From positions 1 through 9,367 of the forward strand of contig DALYLJ010000131.1 in the NCBI GenBank assembly GCA_031976395.1: a DNA stretch of 9,367 nt. Reading direction: 5' to 3'. Positions 1-5,500 of this stretch are shown in pieces. Position numbers and translations under genes: made by a program. This DNA is from UBA11164 sp002420085. GTDB taxonomy: Bacteria; Pseudomonadota; Gammaproteobacteria; Xanthomonadales; Xanthomonadaceae. Below the pieces are notes generated by a model, which worked only from the letters and a program-made list of their open reading frames with translations, was not told the origin of the DNA and searched no databases. Positions within the stretch are counted from its first letter, which is position 1. Each line of letters starts with the position of its first letter.

Positions 1-244
1 CCTGGTCGATCCTGAAGGCCGATCCTGCAAGGCCGATCCTGCAAGGCCGATCCTCAGCAGCGGTCCTCAGGTGCGATCTTTCAGGCTGGTCCTCCGGGCT
101 GACCCGAGGCCCGCCCACCCCGGCCGCGTCCAGGCCGCAGCGAACCGTAACTCGACTGCCCGAACCGACACCATCGCTGCCCCGATCGCCGCGTGAAGAC
201 CGGGGCTAAGCTTTCGACAAGGCGAGTCATGGCAAACTTCCGCG
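1..244. other. Upstream region without a convincing gene
   Basis: Apart from the tandem array, nothing is recognisable. Two plus-strand frames are open from the left edge to stops near 195 and 208, but their translations are low in complexity, rich in Arg, Pro and Ala, and match no family I know. A minus-strand frame across 67-303 looks like a shadow. No clear -35/-10 pair was found in front of the gene starting at 245, so its promoter may lie further upstream or not fit the sigma-70 consensus. Confidence 0.5.
4..54. repeat. Short degenerate tandem array, ~14-bp unit GGCCGATCCTGCAA
   Basis: Two perfect adjacent copies of GGCCGATCCTGCAA lie at 17-30 and 31-44. They are preceded by a degenerate copy (GGTCGATCCTGAA, 4-16) and followed by a partial one (GGCCGATCCT, 45-54). 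Further GGTCCTCAGG-like echoes continue to about position 98. There are no spacers, so this is not CRISPR. The array runs toward the left edge and may extend beyond it. A 14-bp unit is not a multiple of three, so it would not keep a reading frame. Function unknown. Confidence 0.7.
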
Positions 245-1423
245 ATGTCCGCCTCCCCGCCTGTCATTGCAGCCTCTGACCCGAACTCGGCGATCGAGGT
301 CATCCCGGTTCGTGATCGATACGATCTGGATGCCTTTCTCTCGGTCCCGCACGCCCTCTACCGCGACGATCCGCACTGGATCGCGCCCCTGTACATGGAG
401 CGGCGGCAGGCACTGTCGGAGCGCAATCCGTTCTTTCGCCATGCCCGCTGGCGCGCCTGGCTGGCCTGCGCCGATGGTCAGCCGATCGGCCGGATCAGCG
501 CCCAGATCGACCAGTTGCACCTCGATCGCTACCAGGATGCCACCGGCTTCTTCGGCTCGATCGAGGCGCCGGACCGGCCCGAGGTCTTCCACGCCCTGTT
601 CGAGCACGCCGAACGCTGGCTGCGCGACAACGGCATGCGCCGCGCGCGCGGGCCATTCAACCTCAACATCAACCAGGAATCCGGCCTGCTGGTCGAAGGC
701 TTCGACAGCCCACCCTACGTGATGATGGGCCATGCCCGGCCCTGGTATGGCAGCCACATCGAGGCGCTCGGCTATCGCGGCGCCATGGATCTGCTCGCCT
801 ATCAGATCGCCGTGCCCTACACCCCATCAACGGCACTGGAAACCCTGCGCAAGCGGTTCTCCGGACGCATCCGGCTGCGCCCGTTCGATCGCCGCCGAGC
901 CCGCGAAGACCTCGAAGTGCTGCGCGACATCTTCAACGACGCCTGGTCGGACAACTGGAGCTTCGTGCCCTACACCGTCGAGGAATTCCAGGCGATGGGC
1001 AAGGAACTCCTGTTGCTGGTTCCGGACGGTTTCATCCAGATCGCCGAGGTTGGCGGCGAGCCGGCGGCGTTCATGGTGGTGCTGCCCAATGTCAATGAGG
1101 CGATCGCCGATCTCGGCGGCCGCCTGCTGCCATTCGGCTGGGCCAAGCTGCTGTGGCGATTGAAGGTTCGCCATCCGCGCAGCGTCCGCACCCCGCTGAT
1201 GGGGGTGCGCCGCAAGTATCACGGCAGCCCGCTCGGACCGACCCTCGCCTATTCGGTCATCGATGCCGCCCTGGCGCCGAGCCTGGCACGCGGGGTCGAG
1301 CGCGCCGAACTGTCGTGGATACTGGAAGACAACCGCGACATGCGTCGGATCATCGAACGCATCGGCGGCGTGGTTTCCAAACGTTACCGCATGTATGACA
1401 AGGACTTGGCCGCCGATGCCTGA
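245..1423 (+). CDS. bcerS: YghO-type GNAT acyltransferase, candidate bacterial ceramide synthase
   Basis: This 392-residue protein has the layout of the YghO/GNAT acyltransferase family. An N-terminal part carries DDPHWIAPL (41-49), NPFF (61-64), GRISA (82-86), the block RGPFNLNINQESG (135-147) and MMGHARPWY (160-168). A C-terminal acyltransferase-like part has NDAWSDNWSFVP (231-242), GVRRKYHGS (320-328) and WILEDNRDM (358-366). The length is normal for the family. Known family role: the ceramide synthase of Caulobacter-type sphingolipid pathways, which N-acylates the long-chain base in the cytoplasm, belongs here. E. coli YghO is a homologue without such a pathway, so family membership alone does not fix the function. 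The ATG at 245 is chosen because the conserved region begins about 17 residues later; a GGCGAG at 221-226 is too distant to be a good ribosome site. The downstream gene overlaps the stop by 8 bp, implying translational coupling. The ceramide role is inferred; family membership is secure. Confidence 0.8.
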   Translation: MSASPPVIAASDPNSAIEVIPVRDRYDLDAFLSVPHALYRDDPHWIAPLYMERRQALSERNPFFRHARWRAWLACADGQPIGRISAQIDQLHLDRYQDATGFFGSIEAPDRPEVFHALFEHAERWLRDNGMRRARGPFNLNINQESGLLVEGFDSPPYVMMGHARPWYGSHIEALGYRGAMDLLAYQIAVPYTPSTALETLRKRFSGRIRLRPFDRRRAREDLEVLRDIFNDAWSDNWSFVPYTVEEFQAMGKELLLLVPDGFIQIAEVGGEPAAFMVVLPNVNEAIADLGGRLLPFGWAKLLWRLKVRHPRSVRTPLMGVRRKYHGSPLGPTLAYSVIDAALAPSLARGVERAELSWILEDNRDMRRIIERIGGVVSKRYRMYDKDLAADA

Positions 1424-2237
1424 CCGTTGCAACCCTGATCGCAGCCCGCTGTCGGCGGTGGTTCTGGCCGGCGAGCGACCAACCGGCAGTCCACTGGCCC
1501 AGGCATTCTCGGTCCCCGCTGGGGTTCTGGTTCCCGTCGCCGGCCGCCCGGCGATCGCCCGGGTGTTTGCCGCCCTCCGAGCCAGCCGCAGCGTCAACGG
1601 CGGCCTGCTGTGCGGACCGGAACGCGCGGTGATGGCCGAGGCACCGGCACTCCAGGCCCTGCTGGCACCGGGCGACTTCCGCTGGCTGGCGCCGCAGCAC
1701 GGACCGGCGGCCAGCGCGATGGCGGCACTGACGTCGCTGGAGCGCTACCCGGCACTGGTGACCACCGGCGACCATGCCCTGCTCAGTCCGGAGACCCTGG
1801 ACGACTTCTGCACCCGTGCCCAGCAACGCGACGAGGATGTCCTGGTCGGCCTTGTCCCCTACGACACGGTCATGGCGGCCTTCCCGGAAACCCGCCGAAC
1901 CGCGCTGCGCTTCGCCGATGCCGCCTGGTGCGGCAGCAATCTGTTCCTGTTCCGGACCCGTGCCGGGCTCGGCGCGGCCAATTTCTGGCGCGAGGTCGAA
2001 GCATCCCGCAAGCGGCCCTGGAAGATCGCCCGCCACCTCGGCCTGGGCCTGCTGCTGCGCTATCTCAGCCATCGTCTGAGCCTGACCGAGGCACTCGCGG
2101 CGATCTCCGAACGGGCCGGCTGCCGGGTCGGTCATGTCGTGTTGAGCGATCCGCGTGCGGCGGTCGATGTCGATAGCATCGACGATCAGAATCTAGCCGA
2201 ACGCCTGCTTGAATCCGACCGGGTCGGAGACCGTTGA
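1416..2237 (+). CDS. MobA-like NTP transferase domain protein
   Basis: This 273-residue protein has the nucleotidyltransferase (GT-A-like) fold signature. It starts with SAVVLAGERPTGSPLA (13-28) and VPVAGRP (39-45), followed by HGPAASAM (95-102), a putative metal-binding TTGDHALL (116-123, Asp119), FPETRRT (156-162), GSNLFLF (173-179) and a C-terminal VDVDSIDDQNLAERLL (250-265) like the MobA/IspD-type end motif. Such enzymes join an NTP to a phosphorylated metabolite. The substrate here is unknown; cytidylylation or guanylylation of a lipid head-group precursor is an inference from the neighbours. Oddity: the Lys normally found just before the LxPV of the first loop appears to be Gly36, so activity or specificity may differ. 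The start ATG overlaps the end of the acyltransferase gene by 8 bp, so the pair is probably one transcriptional unit. An upstream in-frame ATG at 1263 is rejected because it lies wholly inside that gene. Confidence 0.8.
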   Translation: MPDRCNPDRSPLSAVVLAGERPTGSPLAQAFSVPAGVLVPVAGRPAIARVFAALRASRSVNGGLLCGPERAVMAEAPALQALLAPGDFRWLAPQHGPAASAMAALTSLERYPALVTTGDHALLSPETLDDFCTRAQQRDEDVLVGLVPYDTVMAAFPETRRTALRFADAAWCGSNLFLFRTRAGLGAANFWREVEASRKRPWKIARHLGLGLLLRYLSHRLSLTEALAAISERAGCRVGHVVLSDPRAAVDVDSIDDQNLAERLLESDRVGDR

Positions 2238-2254
2238 GCCAGACGACCTGCTCA

Positions 2255-2277
2255 CCGAGCCCGCCGCCGGGCCTCGG
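2255..2277 (+). terminator. GC-rich hairpin after the NTP transferase gene
   Basis: CCGAGCCCG (2255-2263) can pair with CGGGC-CTCGG (2268-2277) across the loop CCGC, giving nine base pairs with a single bulged C. It begins 17 nt past the stop codon. No U-tract follows, so it is not a classic intrinsic terminator. It could stabilise the 3' end of the two-gene message or be a chance GC-rich fold. Confidence 0.3.
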
Positions 2278-2397
2278 CAGCGTTCGCGCCGTATCGGTCC
2301 GCTGGCAATGCCGGGTCGATGCCCGGAAAATACGCCTCGGAAACTGAGCCACTGAACACTGAACCGATCTCGGGCTGAAGCGTGCCCGTCGTGCCCA

Positions 2398-2402
2398 CGG
2401 AG
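2398..2402 (+). promoter_or_regulatory. Ribosome binding site of the LpxO-like gene
   Basis: CGGAG sits five bases before the ATG at 2408. It is the clearest Shine-Dalgarno-like match seen in front of any gene here and supports that start. Confidence 0.6.
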
Positions 2403-2407
2403 TCCGA

Positions 2408-3157
2408 ATGAACGCGACCGACGACAAACCGACCCGCTCCCTCTGGCGCCGACTGGTGACCCGGATCGGCAAGCGCGTGTTGCACTGGTACGACCGCTTG
2501 CAGGTCCGACACTCACTGATCCCGACCGAACCGGTGCTCGCCAATGAACTGTTCGACTGGGTGCCGCGTCTGGAAGCCGCGTGGCCGGATATCCGGGCCG
2601 AGCTCGATCGGGTGCTGGAGCGGCCCGAAGAGATTCCCAGCTTCCACCAGATCTCGCCCGAGCAGGAGCGCATCTCCAAGGGCAACAACTGGAAGACCTT
2701 CGGCTTCTTCGTGTTCGGTACGCCGGTCGAGGAAAACTGTGCCCGCTGCCCGCGCACGGTCGAAGCCCTGCGTGCCCTGCCCGGCCTGCAGAACGCGATG
2801 TTCTCGATCCTGGCGCCGCGTTATCACATCCCGGCGCACAAGGGGCCGACCCGAGCATTGCTGCGCTGCCACCTGGGCTTGCGGGTGCCACGCGATGCCG
2901 AGAACTGCTGGATCAGGGTCGATGACCGGATCTGCCGCTGGCAGGAAGGCAAGGTGCTGCTGCTCGACGACACCTACGAGCACGAGGTCCGCAACGATAC
3001 CGACGAGACCCGCGTCGTGCTGTTCATCGATCTGGACCGGCCGATGGACCGGTTCGGGAACTTCTGCAACCAGGCGATCATCTCATTGATCCGGGTCAGC
3101 GCCTTCGCCCGCAAGCCGCTGAAGAACCTTAAGGCTTGGAGCCGACGCCCGGCTTAG
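2408..3157 (+). CDS. Aspartyl/asparaginyl beta-hydroxylase family (LpxO-like) 2-oxoglutarate dioxygenase
   Basis: A 249-residue protein of the Asp/Asn beta-hydroxylase (Asp_Arg_Hydrox) fold. It shows the family string PRYHIPAHKGPTRALLRCHL (137-156) with likely iron ligand His144, the DDTYEHEVRND segment (187-197) with likely second ligand His192, and RVVLFIDLDRP (202-212), whose Arg202 would hold 2-oxoglutarate. The NCARCPRT block (110-117) is also typical. Family knowledge: bacterial members such as LpxO hydroxylate the 2-position of lipid A acyl chains, and OlsD hydroxylates ornithine lipids. A basic N-terminus and a hydrophobic stretch near 222-233 fit a membrane-associated lipid enzyme. 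Beside an N-acyltransferase gene, 2-hydroxylation of an amide-linked acyl chain is a reasonable inference, but lipid A remains possible. It has its own ribosome site and a 170-bp leader, so it may be transcribed separately from the pair upstream. Confidence 0.85.
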   Translation: MNATDDKPTRSLWRRLVTRIGKRVLHWYDRLQVRHSLIPTEPVLANELFDWVPRLEAAWPDIRAELDRVLERPEEIPSFHQISPEQERISKGNNWKTFGFFVFGTPVEENCARCPRTVEALRALPGLQNAMFSILAPRYHIPAHKGPTRALLRCHLGLRVPRDAENCWIRVDDRICRWQEGKVLLLDDTYEHEVRNDTDETRVVLFIDLDRPMDRFGNFCNQAIISLIRVSAFARKPLKNLKAWSRRPA

Positions 3158-3543
3158 GCTGGGCGCGTTCGCCGATCGAGCCCTGCCTGATCAGCGGCAG
3201 GACGACGCCGGAGAGTTCCGACAGACGCTAGCAAACCGCCATGCGCCGCACGATCTGCATCGTGTTGCGCAGCCGGGGTCGGGTCGGGCTCTGGCCGGGG
3301 TCGGGCACGGGCGGATCGCAACCGGCCATTCGCGCGGCAGACGCTGACCCGACGGTGTCCGGCCACGCCTGCTGTTGGTCGGACTGCTGTCGATCGGACG
3401 GTAGCGCAGACCGTCACGGCTCGGTTGCCGGTCGCTGGCCGGGCCGACCACCCGATCCTTCGCTCCATCCGTTGTACAGCGTTTTTTTGACAGCCATGTT
3501 TCGTACCCCGTTTGATCCCATCCTCTCTTCCTCGCGGTAATCC
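3158..3543. other. 386-bp intergenic region
   Basis: No gene is supported. A 99-codon plus-strand frame (3241-3540) is open but of low complexity, has no ribosome site and matches nothing I know. The region holds a 6-bp stem with an 8-nt loop (CCTGCC 3182-3187 with GGCAGG 3196-3201), runs of GGGTCGGG around 3275-3305, and near its right end an AT-richer stretch with a promoter-like sequence. The AT-richer end contrasts with the rest of the window and fits a control region for the genes downstream. Confidence 0.5.
3487..3516 (+). promoter_or_regulatory. Putative sigma-70 promoter for the cytidylyltransferase-HIT unit
   Basis: A perfect -35 hexamer TTGACA (3487-3492) is followed after 18 bp by TTTGAT (3511-3516), which matches four of six -10 consensus bases. 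Initiation would fall near 3523, about 20 nt before the start codon at 3544. The T-run at 3482-3488 just upstream adds AT-richness. This is the best promoter candidate in the window; it has not been tested. Confidence 0.45.
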
Positions 3544-4323
3544 ATGATGAAAGCCATCGTCCTCAGTGCCGGCCAAGGCAGTCGGCTGCTCCCACTCACC
3601 GCCGATCGTCCGAAATGCACCCTGGAGGTCGGTGGCCGTCCCGTCCTTGAGTGGCAGTTGCACGCGCTTGCCGATAATGGCGTGAACGAGATCGTGGTGG
3701 TCACCGGCTTCCGGGCAGCCCAGGTCGAGTCGGTGGTCGAGCGCTTCCGGCGGGTTCGGGTCCGGACCCTGTTCAACCCCTTCTACGCGGTCAGCGACAA
3801 TCTCGCGACCTGCTGGCTGGCGCGCGAGGAGATGACCCCGCCGTTCCTGATCGTCAATGGCGACACCCTGTTCGAGTCGGCCACCCTGCACACCCTGCTG
3901 ACCGGTCGCGGCGATCACGACATCACCCTGGCCTGTGATCGCAAGTCGGCCTACGACGAGGACGACATGAAGGTCGTGATCGAATCCGGACGGCTACTGC
4001 GGGTCGGCAAGAAGCTCGATCTGGCCCAGGTCAACGGCGAGTCGATCGGCATGATGGCGTTCGGCGAGCGCGGCGCAAGCCGGTTCCGCGATCGGCTTGA
4101 GCAGATCATGCGCCGTGACGAAGGCAAGGCACGCTGGTATCTATCGGCAATCGACGAACTGGCCCAGGAAGGCGGGGTCGGGGTCTGTTCGATCCACGGC
4201 CATGGCTGGTGCGAGGTCGACGATCGCGCCGACCTGGCCCATGCCGATACCGTCGTCCGTGGCTGGAACCGGACCGAGGCCAACCCGTTGTCGGCCCCGA
4301 CGCTCGACCGCAACGCGGCCTGA
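3544..4323 (+). CDS. LicC-type nucleotidyltransferase (probable cytidylyltransferase for a phospho-head group)
   Basis: A 259-residue protein resembling the LicC phosphocholine cytidylyltransferase group of sugar-nucleotidyltransferases. It has the pyrophosphorylase loop LSAGQGSRLLPLT (7-19) with PK (23-24), NPFYAVSDNLATCW (78-91, the NPxY..xN pattern of LicC), metal-binding NGDTLF (105-110), DEDDMKV (138-144), GESIGMMAF (165-173) and WCEVDDRADLAHA (222-234). Reaction type: NTP plus phospho-compound gives NDP-compound plus pyrophosphate. The substrate is not readable from sequence. Phosphocholine is the LicC substrate, and a cytidylyltransferase of this general kind (CpgD, acting on phosphoglycerate) is used for ceramide head groups in Caulobacter, so CDP-activation of a lipid head group is the leading inference. 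ATG codons at 3544 and 3547 are both possible starts; neither has a clear ribosome site. A promoter-like sequence lies directly upstream, and the HIT gene follows after 39 bp. Confidence 0.85.
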   Translation: MMKAIVLSAGQGSRLLPLTADRPKCTLEVGGRPVLEWQLHALADNGVNEIVVVTGFRAAQVESVVERFRRVRVRTLFNPFYAVSDNLATCWLAREEMTPPFLIVNGDTLFESATLHTLLTGRGDHDITLACDRKSAYDEDDMKVVIESGRLLRVGKKLDLAQVNGESIGMMAFGERGASRFRDRLEQIMRRDEGKARWYLSAIDELAQEGGVGVCSIHGHGWCEVDDRADLAHADTVVRGWNRTEANPLSAPTLDRNAA

Positions 4324-4362
4324 TCGACCGGTCTCCAACGGCGATCAGCCGCGCTCGCCGCG

Positions 4363-4794
4363 ATGAATCCGACCATCATCAAGTTCGGCTATCCGGACAC
4401 CTTGATCCGGGCCTATCGGCACTGGCTGGTTCTGTTACGCCCAGCCCAGGCCACGCTGGGCGCCCTGGTGCTGGCCAGCACCGAACCGGTACGCAGCCTG
4501 TCCGAAGTGTCGGCGGACGGCTTCACCGAATTGGCCCGCATCACCGCCGATATCGAACAGGCACTGGCCGCAGCATTCGCTTACCAGCGAATCAACTATC
4601 TGCTGTTGATGATGGTCGATCCGGATGTCCACTTCCACGTCCTGCCGCGCTATCACGATCCGCGCCGGTTCGCCGACACCCTGTTCACCGATCCAGGCTG
4701 GCCGGGGCCACCCCGGCTCGATCACAGCACCGACTGCGATCCGGCGTGTCGCGAGGCGCTGCTGGCCACGTTGCGCCGACACTGGCCGAACTGA
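4363..4794 (+). CDS. HIT-family protein with variant histidine triad
   Basis: A 143-residue protein with the C-terminal hallmark of HIT hydrolases: INYLLLMMVDPDVHFHVLPR (77-96). In the usual HxHxHxx motif the first His is replaced by Asp88, while the nucleophile-position His90 and the third His92 remain. HIT proteins hydrolyse or transfer nucleotide-linked phosphates such as dinucleoside polyphosphates and nucleoside phosphoramidates. The conserved core starts close to the ATG and the length is normal. It lies 39 bp after the cytidylyltransferase gene on the same strand, so co-transcription is likely. A role in turning over or using the nucleotide-activated product is an inference. The C-terminus (110-143) has two Cys residues in a DCDPAC segment, of unknown meaning. 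The next gene converges on it after 47 bp, with no obvious terminator between them. Confidence 0.75.
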   Translation: MNPTIIKFGYPDTLIRAYRHWLVLLRPAQATLGALVLASTEPVRSLSEVSADGFTELARITADIEQALAAAFAYQRINYLLLMMVDPDVHFHVLPRYHDPRRFADTLFTDPGWPGPPRLDHSTDCDPACREALLATLRRHWPN

Positions 4795-4841
4795 TCAGCG
4801 CTCGACCCAGGCCGTCGGCATCGGGACCGGATGCAGCCCGC

Positions 4842-5378
4842 TCAGGGCCTCAGCACCGGATCGATCCGCAGTCGCACGGGGCCATCGCTGCGGACCCGTC
4901 GGGTCTTGAGATCGTAGACGAAACGCTCTCCGCTGAACCGACGACGCCCCTCGACCAGGCTGGCGCCACCCTCGACGGTCAGGCGATCGGCAGCGCGCGA
5001 ATACTCGACCCGCCGACCGCTGACCTCGACTTCCGGGCGTTGGTCGCGGGCACGCAGGGTCATGCTGGCCGGTTCACCGAGAATCTCAACCCGCTCCGGG
5101 GCATCCAGGGCGCCGTCGATATGGGCGCTGTCGGCCCGCAGCCGCCATTGCCGATGATCGAACAGCACGGTGCCGGTCAGGCGGGTCACCCGGCGTTCGG
5201 AATCGACCCAGGCATCGATCGCCTGGACCACGATCGGTCCATCCCAGTCGATCGCGTAGCGATCGCCGACGGCATCAGCCGCCCGGACCGAGAATACCAG
5301 CCAGGGGCCTGCACCGATGCCGAGTGCGATCAACGCGAGCACCGCCGCCCGACGCGACAAGGATTGAACGTTTGCCAT
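4842..5378 (-). CDS. OstA/LptA-like periplasmic lipid-transport protein
   Basis: A 178-residue product. The N-terminus has Arg9-Arg10, a hydrophobic stretch (11-31) and a V-R-A site before residue 34, fitting a cleaved signal peptide; an uncleaved anchor, as in LptC, cannot be excluded. The rest has the repetitive beta-strand character of the OstA/LptA fold: LTGTVLFDHRQWRLRADSA (67-85), a mid segment around ILGEPASMTLRA (99-110), VEYSRAADRLTVEGGASL (124-141) and FVYDLKTRRV (153-162). LptA forms the periplasmic bridge that carries LPS from the inner-membrane LptFG complex to the outer membrane. This gene diverges from lptF, with 122 bp between the start codons, supporting a joint function. The start chosen is the ATG that begins the signal peptide; the frame is open 62 codons further upstream, but that stretch has no protein-like character and overlaps the divergent lptF start. 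Confidence 0.75.
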   Translation of the reverse strand: MANVQSLSRRAAVLALIALGIGAGPWLVFSVRAADAVGDRYAIDWDGPIVVQAIDAWVDSERRVTRLTGTVLFDHRQWRLRADSAHIDGALDAPERVEILGEPASMTLRARDQRPEVEVSGRRVEYSRAADRLTVEGGASLVEGRRRFSGERFVYDLKTRRVRSDGPVRLRIDPVLRP

Positions 5379-5387
5379 GGGGCGTCG

Positions 5388-5396
5388 ATCATAGCA
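5388..5396 (-). promoter_or_regulatory. Extended -10 promoter element for the OstA-like gene
   Basis: Read on the minus strand, TGCTATGAT is a TGn extended -10 with TATGAT matching five of six consensus bases. No good -35 is seen at the proper distance, which is normal for extended -10 promoters. Initiation would fall near 5381, only about three bases before the ATG at 5378, so the message would be almost leaderless. No Shine-Dalgarno sequence lies upstream of the ATG, consistent with that. Confidence 0.4.
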
Positions 5397-5500
5397 GGGC
5401 TCATGGATACACGAACCGCCCGCATCGCTGCCGTCCGCCCGCGCTCGGACTCGCCGCCGCACCGGCCGATGTCCGCTCCGGCATCCGGGCGGCAGGCACC

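Noticed and set aside
17..54. CRISPR-like repeats
   Set aside because: Units are directly adjacent with no spacers and only 14 bp long.
2..208. Possible tail of an upstream gene in plus-strand frames open from the left edge
   Set aside because: Two frames are open equally far, both cross the tandem array, and neither gives a recognisable protein; it cannot be decided from this window.
2311..2326. CCGGG/CCCGG hairpin before the LpxO-like gene
   Set aside because: Only five base pairs and followed by A residues, not U; common by chance at this base composition.
3147..3164. Hairpin across the stop codon of the LpxO-like gene as a terminator
   Set aside because: Seven pairs including a G-U, no U-tract after it, and it overlaps coding sequence.
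3482..3494. TTTTTTTGACAGC shared with 8882-8894 in the IS remnant, suggesting a second IS scrap in the gap
   Set aside because: The 13-bp identity does not extend on either side and a translation of 3494 leftwards does not resemble the transposase. A chance match of this length is expected in a window of this size.
3241..3540. 99-codon plus-strand reading frame in the intergenic gap
   Set aside because: Low complexity, no ribosome site, no recognisable motif, and it overlaps the promoter candidate. Long chance frames are common in GC-rich DNA.
3154..3918. 254-codon minus-strand reading frame over the gap and the start of the cytidylyltransferase
   Set aside because: Partly antisense to a well-supported gene and without motifs of its own.
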